Shown here: piece by piece, positions 22,801 to 34,508 of the stretch
How the letters are laid out: every line of letters starts with the position of its first letter
Position numbering within the stretch: position 1 is the first letter of the stretch
Source: Oppiella nova
Taxonomy: Eukaryota; Arthropoda; Arachnida; Sarcoptiformes; Oppiidae
Assembly: GCA_905397405.1 (NCBI GenBank)
Contig: CAJPVJ010000166.1
Coordinates: forward strand, 1 to 35,074
Direction: 5' to 3'
Length of the DNA: 35,074 nt
The notes under the pieces: generated by a model
The model's database searches: none
Seen by the model: the letters and a program-made list of their open reading frames with translations, nothing else
What the model was told of the DNA's origin: nothing
Program-made: the position numbers and the translations under genes

Positions 22801-25009
22801 ATTGGGTGTTAATTTAATAAAAGATTTATAATTGATAAATAATAAACCATTTTGACGGTTATGTTTAGCCCTCTGGCACTTCTACTGGCACTGTATCCCA
22901 GGTAATGATGACTTTTGCCGTGATTGCAAAAGTAGAGGTCGAGCTGTTCTCAATGAGGACAATAACAGTGGTGGCGATCGGGCACTTAGGTTGTCTGTGC
23001 TCCCTGTGCTCCCTCACTAACTTGTAAGGCATATGCCATGCAGTAGAGCAGAGAGCAATTGCCGGCTCATGTATATTGAGCTCTTGTTTTCAAATGATTT
23101 GATGCACTTAACGGATCTTAAATTAGGTTAAAATATGATCATTAATTGAATTATTTGTAAAATAGAGATCAAAAGCTGAAAATGTTTGGAATTGTGACCA
23201 CATTTGTGGCCACTCGTAGTGGACTCACGCGTTTCGAAGACCATAGAACTGATGCTGAAAAACAAAACACATCTTCTGAAAGACCCTTCTTTGACACTCA
23301 CACGAAGTATTATCTTATTTGTGAACCATTTGTCATGTGTTGGTATTAAATCTAATTATAACGACATTCAGAGCCACTGAAGAGCTATATTACCGAAGAG
23401 CTGTTGACTTCCATGCAGTCAATGATTCGGCGTTTGTATTCTCCGTCCCATTCGACGCTAACCAACGCGAGGGACAGTTATTAGTGACTGGAAGTCACGC
23501 TATATTCTTAGGCACCGGCAAATCTAGCGCTCCGGGTATTGATTTGTTGACTAGAAATTGTCGATCAATGCTAACAAATATGTTTGCTTTTAGTGGCTGT
23601 GGTTGGCCTTCAGATTAAACACTCGGTATTTGTCGAGCGTTTCATTAATATAACGAACAAATACTCGAAAGTGATTTGTTCTGCAGAGGAAGTGGACTGT
23701 TATTTGTTGGACAACAACGGGTTTGTCATTTACAGCGAGGTCTTTGCCAACACCGGCAAGTTTTTTGGCGAAGTGGACAACTCGCTTATGGAGGCAATGG
23801 TCGCCAAGAATGTGTACCGAAAAGTTCATATGTTTGACTACCAGGCCATTTGTCTTAAGATAATGACCCCTCAAAGTCACGGTTCCATTCTATTGACTCC
23901 AATCAATCATTTGAAAAGTTTAATGTTTTGGATGTGGTCTCGAATTATAAGCCTTTATATAAACATTTGTTATAATTCATGGGTCGGAACCGCTCAAAGT
24001 GATTATCAGGAATATGATGATTATGGCACTGAATATGAAAGTGAGTTTATTTGCTATTTATGCGTTCCTTATTCCGCTATATTAATAACAATTTACTATT
24101 TTTAAATTAATTTAAAAGTTATTTACAACCACTAGTTAAGCCTATATTCACTAAAACATAACGACTGTAGAAATCTCTACACTTTCAAACGCTGATTAAA
24201 ACCTAGGTGTTAACTTTTAAATTAATTTAAAATAGTAAAACCTTTCGTTAGCACGAGATATTAACAAAGTAAGTTCTACATGGTGCAAACAACTTATTTT
24301 AGTCAAGATTATATTTGTCCTGGATAATTATTTCATGTAGATCAGTCGTAAGAAATGAATAAATGCTAATCTTATTAGTTATTACAATACAATGTATTAA
24401 TGTTTGAATTGTTGATTGAAATGTTAATTTTGTGAACATTTATAGCTGAGAGCGAGAGAAAGAACAATAAGACGCGACCCTATCCTTGCGATAAAGAGTT
24501 TGATTTGTTTGAAATGATTAGTCCTCTCACTGAAGAGCCCATCAAAGGTGATGACAACTGTGGCGGTGAAGCCAGTGGCTGCGGCCGGTATGTCGTTGTC
24601 ATTGTATTATTCATTGAAATGTATGATTGAATGACTAACTGGTATGTTGATGGACAGGGAGTTTACGTTGCAATCTGTGCCCTACACTAATCTGGTTATG
24701 CTTGTGGTGCATAAGACGTGTGCCTGCGATATATCGACCATTAAGTTTGAACCCAAAGAAATAGTGTATAACACGAGTCATACCTGTTATCTCCAGAAGA
24801 CGGAACTGCCTCGAAGACGGCCCACAACGTGTCACAACTATCACCCGCAGGTCTGTCCCATTCATGTCACTGTATGTTTTCATGTCAATTCTAATGATAA
24901 TGATTGACAGGAAAGAGAGGTCAAACAATGCGGCAGAGGATCCAAATTATTTGTGTCACTCTTTCTTACGTTCATATCTTTGGTTAAGATTTTAATGGAA
25001 AACACGTGA
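16822..25009 (+). CDS. stj: Voltage-gated calcium channel alpha2/delta subunit (CACNA2D3/straightjacket-like)
   Basis: This is an extracellular, membrane-anchored auxiliary subunit that traffics CaV channels to synapses. 24 exons: 16822-17179, 17241-17570, 17904-17985, 18081-18390, 19740-19932, 19998-20131, 20264-20300, 20400-20620, 20869-20916, 20982-21038, 21101-21181, 21241-21315, 21392-21420, 21513-21564, 21626-21721, 21784-21975, 22035-22185, 22257-22356, 23166-23306, 23372-23535, 23594-24040, 24446-24587, 24658-24850, 24911-25009. All are GT-AG with agreeing phases, for 1243 residues. A signal peptide ends near ASAQ (residue 33). A VWA domain has an intact MIDAS motif, DSSGS at 273-277, and then [11 protein letters not shown] and FTYLIGRE. 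The Cache region follows ([34 protein letters not shown]), then a Cys-rich C-terminal part ([19 protein letters not shown]). The last ~25 residues are hydrophobic, as in GPI-anchored members. Exon 8 adds a charged insert. The family is certain; straightjacket orthology is inferred. Confidence 0.95.
18391..19739 (+). other. Longest intron of the alpha2/delta gene
   Basis: 1349 bp inside the VWA domain (LLQ / VHASKGGC). It is AT-rich, with no exon or known element seen. It is notable for many ACAGTA/TACTGT motifs (for example 18541, 18571, 18673, 18705, 19246, 19396). Confidence 0.7.
22357..23165 (+). other. 809-bp intron of the alpha2/delta gene
   Basis: Mostly AT-rich. An island around 22870-23060 is clearly less AT-rich than its surroundings and has a short open frame ([15 protein letters not shown]...). 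It has no recognisable homology and does not fit the splicing phase of the gene. Nothing further can be supported. Confidence 0.5.
24092..24239. repeat. Fold-back repeat in an alpha2/delta intron
   Basis: 24092-24120 (tttactatttttaaattaat...) is nearly the reverse complement of 24212-24239 (arms ~28 bp with one single-base length difference), with a 91-bp spacer. It fits a small MITE-like insertion, but no target duplication was verified. Confidence 0.75.
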
Positions 25010-25141
25010 AATGCATTCAACAAGTGGTGAATTAGTACTAAACACTCAACTCGTGAGTCAATGACTTATTGCCTCTACAAAAATGATTTCTATTTTTTGA
25101 AGCCTTTTTTAATGGATGTGATTCCCAATACATTTCACACC

Positions 25142-25396
25142 AAATTCTGACAAATTATTATTCACTTACTTATGTTATCATAAGATTAGTACTGGATATG
25201 GATTATGAAACTAACGGAAATTATGATTAAATTGTCATTTAATTAAAGCAATAAGTTTTGGTAAATATAAATTCTGACAAATTATTATTCACTTACTTAT
25301 GTTATCATAAGATTAGTACTGGATATGAATTATGAAACTAACGGAAAATTATGATTAAATTGTAATTTAATTAAAGCAATAAGTTTTGGTAAATAT
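25142..25396 (+). repeat. 127-bp tandem duplication
   Basis: 25142-25268 and 25269-25396 are nearly identical. Differences include ggatatgga/ggatatgaa, ggaaatt/ggaaaatt and gtcattt/gtaattt. It lies just downstream of the alpha2/delta stop codon. Confidence 0.9.
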
Positions 25397-26385
25397 CTCT
25401 TCAATGCCTTCGTGTGTCTCAACGACAGAACATATCATTTGATTGCTTTCATATACATCACGAGAATCATTGCCACAATGGGCTGACTATTGTTTAGTTT
25501 TTATATCATATTAGAAGTAATGATTGATTGGATATATACTAACGAACTAATGATTGTTATGTTGGATCAGATTCTGATCATCAGAACAAAGATGTACTAC
25601 ATTTGCATTAGTCTTCAAATGGGCTTTCGATATATAAATACATGTTTTTATTATCCTTATGTGAATACTATTGAAATCGTTGTATATATAATTGATTGCA
25701 AATTAATGTAAAAAGTTATTATTAAATATGTTTTTATTAAATAAAATAATTAATTAAAAGCTTCCGTTTTATTCTTTACATCTCATATCAAATTCATTAC
25801 TCCACTAATACTTTGATTATTTTTAACCTAATGTGCAGTACTGTAGAGAATATAGTTTTCATTAGTTGTTGTAAATAATGAATTTGACATAAAAACTGTT
25901 TATTCTGTAACTATCGTATAAGCTTCAAATAATTGAATGATTACTAATTATGGTAATCAATTGTGTGGGCATTCACTGAATTTGATCACTTGTTTTTACA
26001 CCTGATTTTTATCAATACATATCTATTACATTGATTAGTAAAGCGTCGACTCGTTGTACAAGTTATCAGATCTATAAAAAGTTGAATTCCTCTTTCATAT
26101 CATAAGTAAGAATATTCCCTATATTTTGTTAATTATTTTGTGAACTAATTTTATCATTAAATACTCCTTAAAATGTAAGTATTCATAATGTTTATTGTAT
26201 TTAAATTTATCAGTAATTTAATTTAAATAACTCAGTTTTATATTTGAGATTAGTCTTATAATTTATTATAGAGATTTTTATGGTAACATACCTAATATAG
26301 AGTATATTACATTATACAGTACTAATTATTTCATAAATATGAAATTCTAACATCAGAAATTGTCCTGGTTTTATAAATTGTAAAA

Positions 26386-26669
26386 CGTATAAAGGTGATC
26401 TATCCAGTAAATTTAAAGCCCTGTAAAGCATAGTCTATTAATTAAATACAGTATTTCTATACATATTCTTAACATATAGTTCATTTATTTACTATAAAAT
26501 TCTTATTTATCGTGTGAATCACATATCTAGTTATTATAATATTAATTCACATTTACAATTTATTAATTTTAAAGTAAATAACATAAACTTTATGTTAAGA
26601 ATATTGTATGTAATTCATAGAGTATGCTTTATGGGGCTTTAAATTCACTAGATAGATCACTTTTATACG
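26386..26669. repeat. Long imperfect fold-back (inverted) repeat
   Basis: The arm 26386-26473 (cgtataaaggtgatctatcc...attcttaac) pairs with 26594-26669 (gttaagaat...atacg). They are about 85% complementary, with an extra ~12 bases in the left arm and a 120-bp loop. The transcript could form a hairpin of about 75-85 bp. It may be a MITE; no terminal duplication was identified. Confidence 0.8.
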
Positions 26670-26910
26670 CTGTTGTGAATTAATGCATAATACTATTGAT
26701 TAAAGAATTATTTTTTATAATTATTTTAATTAATTTGTTATAAATAATGTGATCAAGCAGATTAGCATTCACTATTCTTTACTGTGAACTCCGGAATTCT
26801 CTTTGTATTACAAAATCATATAAGTATAAGATTCCCTCTAAGATCACATGAGAATCTGGTGATTGATTGGTAAGATAACAATTAATTTTAATCACTGTTT
26901 ATACTATAGG

Positions 26911-27400
26911 ATGGATTACAAGAGAAATCAACTTTCAATTTTATTTGTTTGTTTGATTTCAATATCAAACTTAAAGTTTGCAACATTTTCGTGCACTCAA
27001 AATGATTGCGACATTCATTCAAATGGGGAGCAATCGATGAAAATGAAAGAAAAGTTTGTATTAATTAAAGCTTTTATTTGACGGAAGTTATAGTGAAATA
27101 TATTGAAAATCACTTCAAAACTATTACAGAATTGAAAGTCAAGAGGATTTGCCATTAATTGAATTAATGCCCACAAACTCGCAAATCAAACTAATTGGAC
27201 AGTTGGCTGACTTCCCATTTGAGTCACAATTGATGTCTAGCCCACAATTGAGAGTAAACCCAGAATTCGGTGGAAATTCATTGTCTTTAATGCCAGTAAT
27301 GGAGAAGATGTCCAAAAATCAGAAACAAAATCTGATTCAAAGACTTCGAGACTTTAAGCGAACGGAAGGCAACAGAAACTTTCAAACACAGGGCTGGTAG
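26911..27400 (+). CDS. Small secreted protein of unknown function, possible peptide precursor
   Basis: Two exons, 26911-27053 and 27130-27400, joined GT-AG in phase, give 137 residues. An ATG at 26911 starts a basic stub (MDYKRNQ), a hydrophobic core (LSILFVCLISISNL) and a likely cleavage site near FATFS: a signal peptide. Two cysteines follow closely (SCTQNDC). The rest is polar without transmembrane segments. It ends in a lysine/arginine-rich helix-like part (KNQKQNLIQRLRDFKR) and a TEGNRNFQTQGW tail. A KR pair just before the last 12 residues could be a prohormone cleavage site. No family was recognised. A good AATAAA poly(A) signal follows at 27452-27457, which supports a complete transcript. 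Confidence 0.65.
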
Positions 27401-27451
27401 TGATGGTCCACTCGTTCACTATATCTAACTTATGCGCCAAACAATTGTTTT

Positions 27452-27457
27452 AATAAA
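27452..27457 (+). terminator. Poly(A) signal of the small secreted gene
   Basis: AATAAA, 52 bases after the TAG stop codon at 27400. Confidence 0.6.
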
Positions 27458-28380
27458 TATGAAAATATTCACTTTGTTCAAAAAATAATTATTTAATAAT
27501 TAATTAATAATAATTAAAATTATATGGTTTTATAAATCATTAAAGTCATGTGATTTAAAGCAAATAATATATTTTTTAAGTAATCAATTGTTTGTCGAAT
27601 TATAAATGTAAGTGGATACTTATTAATTTGACAAGTCTGTATATTCTGTGCAATATACAGTATAATTGAACAAGCTACAATTTACTATTACTGCAGTGAT
27701 TCTATTGCAATAGATAATTCTATGATAATCATACAATCTATTGTATAGAGTTATAAAGATATACGATTGACTATCTTGATTACAGAAATTGCCCTGTATG
27801 ATTTACAAATATAATATTATATATGGTAGACTAGTAGTATAACTTTTTAGTAAAAATTATAAGTTGTTATTGTACAGTATAGAATAAATTTAAAATGAAG
27901 TAATAACTGCTTTTCCAAGTTCATCTAATTTAGTTGATTCAATCATTTTAAAGATTGAGTTAACATAACATATGACTAAAATAGCAACAAATACCAATAC
28001 AAATTACAATTTGGACTTTTATTTGACAAAAGTATCAATAATATCTGAATCACCATGAATTATTTGCAAATCTAAACCTCAAGACTTTAAATTCAAAATT
28101 GTTTGATTATATACTGCACTGCAGTGTAAGACTTGTTTCAATGATTCAATTCGCAAATGCAATGCAATTTGATTTCAACACTTTTGGGACTAATAGAAGA
28201 CATCATTAATGGATGTATTGTTTGAATGAATGATAGGCTCAAGACATGACTGTCACTGAGTTTGTCATCATTTAAGACATTTTGCCATTAATTGGCTCTA
28301 AATCACAGCAATTATCACTCATTTGTTATTTGTGTGCATTTCACATCTCATTGGAGACCCACTGCGAGTGATAGTGAAGA
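27458..28380. other. Intergenic region upstream of MED14
   Basis: AT-rich until about 28200, then more balanced in composition just before the MED14 start codon, where promoter and 5' UTR are expected. No TATA box or gene could be supported. Confidence 0.5.
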
Positions 28381-31300
28381 ATGTCAGCCATGAATGCGAT
28401 GGCAATGCAGTCATCGGTGGTGCCGATGAATGGGTTCCAGTCGTCGCCAACGGTTCCGTTGAGTCGACTCATCGAGTTTGCCATTCAGAGGACTTACCAC
28501 GAGTTGAGTGTTTTGGCGGATCTGTTGCCACGAAAGACAGATATGGAGCGCAAGATAGAGATCGTGTCGTTCGCGAGTCGGACGCGACAACTGTTTGTCC
28601 GGATGTTAGCTTTGGTCAAATGGGCCGGAAGTGCCTCCAAAGTGGACAAATGCGCCACAATTGTCCAGTTCCTCGACAGACAGTCGGATCTGTTCGTCGA
28701 GACGGCAGACATATTGGCGAAGATGTCGAGAGAGACGTTAGTGTCGGCCCGACTGCCGAGCTTTCAGTTGCCGTCAGCCGTCGAAGTGATGACTTTAGGC
28801 ACGTATTCACGGCTCCCGACTGTCATCCGCGACCGCATCGTACCTCCCGATCCCATCACTGCCACCGACCGAAAGGCAACACTCCTTCGACTCAATCATA
28901 TAATACAACAACGATTGGTCACAACAGCCCTCCCCTCGCAGATGAAGCACTTGAAGGTCGAGTCCGGACGCGTTGTCTTTGAGGTGGAGCACGAGTTTGA
29001 ACTCTCGCTGACACTCATGGGAGACATACCGTCCCTCCCGTGGAGAGTATTGAATGTGAAGATTCTGGTTGAGGACAAAGAGACGGGTAGTGGCAAAGAT
29101 CTGGTCCATCCCTTGCAGATCATGTTTTTGCAACATTTGGTTCAATCGAGACTTACAGACAACTCGAGGCCATTGATTGATGCCTACAATACTCTGCACT
29201 CGTTTTGCTTAAGTCTTCAGTTGGAAGTACTCCAGACTCAAGCCATCCGCTTATGCCACGAAAGGTTAGACGACTTCATTCATATCGTTGAATACTCGCC
29301 GGGAAACCGATTAATGCTATCGTATTGGAGAGAATGCCATCGCGAAGACAAAGGCTTCAAACTGTGTGTCCAAATAGATTCAGCCCAACCCTCACGTCCT
29401 CTTCAAGTGATTCATTTGCCAGAACTCGAGTCCAAAGACGCTCTCCAGACATACGAAGCCATAAAATCAGACTATTTTTCGATCGAAAAAATTTTGATTC
29501 AAACCACTTATGAAAGAGCGAAACAACGACTCATTAGTTTGAAGAAAGAGTTGGACGACAAGAGTGTCGGACATTCACTGCTATCCGGCTCTCCGTCTGT
29601 ACTTCACGTGTCTTTCCTTCAGCCGTGTATGACATCCGAGCGGCTGTTGATATCAGTGGATACACTGACGGGTAGTTTTCTGGTACACATCCCTCAGTTC
29701 GAGGACTGTTCTCTTGTCGATGAAATACAGAACGTTATCAACAAAAGTGTAGCAAAAGTTGTGCCCCTTTTCCGACAGTTAAGGATTTGGATGACATGTC
29801 AGAGGTGTCGGAAGACCGTTGAATCACTGCCAGTGCATGTCGTGGAAAGCCTTCCATTTCCCACATCATATTCTCACCCATTTATGGACTTAAAGTCACC
29901 GAAACTTTATTATCGATTTGGTAAACATTATAATAACTGTTTGGTTACTGTTTTCGGTGAAAAGGAATCTACAAATGAAATAGAAATCGATTACTATTTG
30001 CTGTATGTCTCACAAACATCTGCCACTACTGTTGAGTCGAGCACTCAGTTTGATGTGGAGCTACCGAAGCCTTATCTGCAAATAACGAAAGCCTTAAAAC
30101 TAGACATTTGCAACATTTTGAGACAATCGTTCTCTTCGGAAGACATTTGTGATAAAAACGGCAAACGGAAGATGTGTTTAAGCAATACTAATGAGTCCAA
30201 CAAAATACCGCGCAATGGGACCACTGGCTACTACATCCCTGAGTTGGCACATGTAGTCAGCTTTTGTGAGGAGAAGTTAGCCTACAGTTCGCTCTCAAGT
30301 GAACTACAGAAGCGGTCCATATGTCATCAGGTGCTACAAGACTCTGACGGTTACACACATTTCATAGATATCGTCAAGTTTTCGCAGTGTTTCTCACAAT
30401 CAAACGGTGAGTCCTATTGCGACAAACTTCAGGCCGACACTCTTAGCTCGACGATTAGACTTCAGGGAAAGGGATCTAAGATATGGAACGTTGTGCTCGC
30501 CTTCTGTAATCCCCCGCTTCAGAGTCTTGCGGCCAAAGAGCACGGCTCACGACGTCTGCTAAGCCTTCCCTACGATTATGCGAGTGGTTCACAGACTCTC
30601 ATCAGCAAAATGGTCGATGAATTACTCAGTGACTGGTCAGCCATTGCTAGACTATATGAAGTGATCAAAAATTTTGCCGCAGATCTCCAGTATAATAACC
30701 AATTGACTGCTTTGCTTGACATCAAATCGTTTACTTATAAGAAGATTATTATAGGCTATGGAAACAATAAGACATTCATTGTAATCACTTTCTATTCAAT
30801 TCAATTTATTGCTGTTTATTCGTATATTGAAATAACAATTTGTATGTGATTTTAGGTATCAATATATTGGAAATCAAGTGAAAAGAGATTCCAACTGTGC
30901 TTTGGATGTGTTGGTCAGGCGTTGTCTGATTCTAACCCACATGTCCTCATTTGCTCTCAACTTCAATATGAGTTCAATCAACACTTTTCCATTGTTCAGT
31001 TGATTCAAGTATTGAATTATACTTTGAATCCATTGCTAACAATTCAATGTTTGAGTGGAATTCCATTGCTTGGAGTCGTTAACAGTAGGCCTCAACTACC
31101 GGTTCAGGCATTTTGTGTTATTCCTCAGTCTTCGACACACATTCGTATTATATACAGAAATACGTGAGAATTCTTTGCGTATTTTATTTGATATTTGTTT
31201 TAATTAATTATTGATTTGCAGGTATTGTTTGGATGTTATCATATACTCAGACAACACAATAGCCATACGTGACGGCGCTTTCAGTCTTTTCGAAAAAACC

Positions 31301-33496
31301 AAAGTTATGGAAGAGTTGACACCAATTCAGGGATTAAAGGTTTCAAATGTTTATTGAGTTTATGCCATGAATTTCATTATAATTGTATTAATTTTAGGCA
31401 TTTTTGGGTAAATTTGTTGATAAGACGACACAAATGAGACGATTATCTCAGACCGAAGACGACAACCCGCCCTCTCCTATGCCTCAAATAGAATCCGTCG
31501 AATCCTATCTGTACTCAACTTCTCAGATGAAGACGTCGTCGCCATCTAAAGGTGTCAACGATGGCAACACTTCCATGGCTTCCAATCGATCCATAGCGCA
31601 TCAAATGCCGTCATCGGCTCAGGGATCTAACCCTCACACGCCTACTTCACCCCACCCTACTTCAGTGCTATCGCAATCTGGATTCACCTCATCTCCCGGT
31701 GCTTTTCCATTGGCTTCTCCACCCTCTCACAGTATGTCCGGACACGGAGTGAGCTCTTCATCCAATCAAGTGGTCCCTTCGCCCTCAATGCCTGTTCCCG
31801 ATCAGTCACCGGCTAATATATTCGGTGTCAACTCGCCTATGAACCCATTGCACGCGCCCTCCCCTTCATTCCTGCCAACGCCCTCCCCTTCCAATCAGTT
31901 CCACTCTCAGTCACCCGCCTCTCAATTCCTTCCGAGTAATGCCTCACAAACAGCGATAGACAACTCCATCGGATCTCCATTTACGGCACCAAATATGCCG
32001 GCGTCTAATCTCTCGATGCCATCGCCAGCACCTAATGCATGGCCGGGCAGTCCCTCACTTCCTCGTCCCTCTCCCCGTTCGATCGGTCCCTCACAAAGTC
32101 CGGGCATAAGTCAGGCCCACCTCTTGTCTAATATTAATAGTCCGCAGACTATGTCCGGTCCTCCACACCACTCGGCAAATATGCTTCAAAACACAGCTAA
32201 CCCTCAAATGGTTTCAACCCGAATGTTGCCTCAGAGGGCGTGGGCCGCAGCCATCCCTACTCTCCTCACACACCAGGGCTTCGATATAATGTGCAGATCT
32301 AACCAAAACCTCGACAATATACCCATTCCTCCCAATAATAACAGCGTTTACTATGCGTTGTCACAACTCGAGAGGTTTCTCGGATGCGTTTACATGAGAC
32401 GTAACCTTCAAAAAGCTGTCTCTCAAGACAACAATGTATGTATCAATCTATGGACTACTGTACGATATATCACTTGGTTTAACCACTTATCCATTTCACC
32501 CTTAGTTCCACATTGCACAGACATTTGAGTTCGGAGTGATTCAGTTTAAAAACGATTCCATGCAATTCAAAATCAGTTTAGACATCGCTTCCATGCAGGT
32601 AGTGGTCAACGTTTGTATCCATTTATACGGTTGTATTCATTTGACGTCTTATACCCAAACACCGACAGTCGCTGCACATAAAGATCGCACCGTTGCCTGA
32701 ATTCAGTCACTGGGCCCGAGAAGAACTCGAAATATTGCAACAGTTTTTCGAGACTAAAGTAATTGAATTATAATTTAAATCATAACTTAATCGTATGTTT
32801 CCTATGGACAGGTTGTTTGCGCACCATTTAAACCAAACGCATTTCTGGCGTACAATCGCATCCTTAACGCTCCCATGAAAATACTGAAGGATTGCATTCA
32901 GTTAATGCGATTGGAAATGGTATGAAATGAATGAAAGCTTATTCATGAATTGCATTCAATAATAAGGGTAATCTGTCTTTTTATGAACAGTTTCCCGACA
33001 GAACACTCAAGTGGTCGTTACAATGGTGTCTCACTATCCCTCCGGCGGCCCCTTCTATTGGTCCGCCGGGAATGTCAGCCTGTCTTATGTTCAAAAACAA
33101 AATGCTTATATTTGTTAGTTTTCAATCACGAATAACCATTCGTTACATTCATTTATCGAATATTTCATTCATAGATACAATTCACTCGAATGCAAATACC
33201 CGGCCATCCAATCAATGCCGAACCCCTGTCTATAATCGTTCCCTTTATTTACGACATGAGTACCCATAACATACAAGTGGCCGGTTTTGGACGTGAAAAC
33301 ACTTATTCTCAATCACCGGCGCTCACTGTCATCAACAATATGTTGAAACGATTTGCAGAATACACGGCAACCGGTATTAACACTATAAACAAACTCTAAT
33401 CAATAGTTCACTAATAATTATGTCTATATTAAAGGTACCGATTGTCCCATATATCTGGCTATTCGTGAGATTATGAACAATCTTCAGATTCCGTAG
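28381..33496 (+). CDS. MED14: Mediator complex subunit 14
   Basis: This is the scaffold subunit joining Mediator head, middle and tail, a nuclear coactivator of RNA polymerase II. Exons: 28381-30780, 30856-31163, 31222-31339, 31398-32435, 32506-32598, 32669-32758, 32812-32919, 32991-33113, 33175-33373, 33435-33496. All are GT-AG with agreeing phases, for 1512 residues. The N-terminus carries the conserved Med14 core ([43 protein letters not shown]). The middle carries [12 protein letters not shown] and [21 protein letters not shown] Ser/Pro-rich disordered region follows (about residues 955-1170), then [17 protein letters not shown] and the C-terminal folds. Reading on past 33373 without the last splice would end at NTINKL. 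Splicing to 33435 restores [19 protein letters not shown], which matches the family's end, so the stop at 33496 is preferred. The first exon is unusually large (800 codons) for this gene set. Confidence 0.97.
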
Positions 33497-33645
33497 CCGT
33501 TTCCCATTGCATCCAATTGTTTCAATGAATTAATTTTAATTGATTTGTACTATAATTCTGTTCATTGTTTCGATTAATTATTTAACTTATTTTTCTGATA
33601 AATAGAGAGAATTGTCTGTATTTAGTATATACTGTACTGTAATTG

Positions 33646-33651
33646 AATAAA
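33646..33651 (+). terminator. Poly(A) signal of MED14
   Basis: AATAAA, 150 bases after the MED14 stop codon. Confidence 0.55.
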
Positions 33652-34508
33652 AATGAAATATTATAATTTAAATATGCATTTCAAGTGAGCGTATAATTAT
33701 TGAATGGATTAGGAAGTGAATGAATGGCCGGAGTATTAATATGAGCCCAAAGGGCCGGCAATACAGTTACTGAACAGCACTGACTTGACTGCCGGTCATT
33801 GAACTCATAATGCGTTTATAATACAGTGATTGACTGGATTAACACCAACTCTATGCCTACACCTATGCCTATACAGTAATTGCCATCATTTGTATCATAG
33901 TTAACATGATATGCACTAAATTAGACATAAAATGAGATACAAATGATTGAATAATGATTAAGATAAGAGACAATTGAAAAGTCAATTTGAGATATATATG
34001 AGCGAAATGTATTGAACTTGAAATGGGATTTAATGTCAAGTTTTTTCATAACCAGTAAAACTACGAATGAATGTGCAGTACAAGAGAGTTGGTGTGAATT
34101 GTATGCATTGAATGGATTGTACACTAATGTAGTGAACATTAGTGGAGATATTGTACATAAATATAGTGTTTTGAATACAATGTTTGAACAGTCAGTGAGT
34201 GACGAGAAAGTGAGCAAAAAGTATAGTATTATGTAACGATTGTAATGATTATTGAGTGTAATATCAATTGTAATGAAAAGTTGATTTCATTTGTGAACTC
34301 AATTCAAATGAAATTGTTTTACAATTAATGAATGCATCCATAAATGAATGAGTGATTGGTTTTAGCTTTTTGTCAACATTTGAGTTATTTGTTTGTCATT
34401 TAATTGTGATATTTGTTATACAATTGATCCCAACATTTGAGTTATTATTGTATTTAATATAAAATATATTCATATTATTATTCAATACATTATATCTTAT
34501 GACTGACT
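33652..34508. other. Intergenic region between MED14 and the GCK-III kinase
   Basis: No gene is supported. ACAGTA-like motifs recur at 33636-33880. The 74-codon frame around 34012-34236 starts with TTG and has no recognisable feature. Confidence 0.5.

Larger units (their letters stand above)
25010..26910. other. Non-coding stretch between the alpha2/delta gene and the small secreted gene
   Basis: AT-rich. It contains the presumed alpha2/delta 3' UTR, a tandem duplication (25142-25396) and a fold-back repeat (26386-26669). A 73-codon open frame at 25490-25711 has no recognisable features. Confidence 0.6.

Noticed and set aside
28323-28982. 219-codon plus-strand frame overlapping MED14
   Set aside because: It is a frame-shifted shadow of the MED14 first exon, which matches the Mediator family throughout.
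34012-34236. 74-codon plus-strand frame and its 98-codon antisense partner
   Set aside because: No ATG start in the first case, no recognisable feature, no splice or poly(A) context, and low complexity AT-rich composition.
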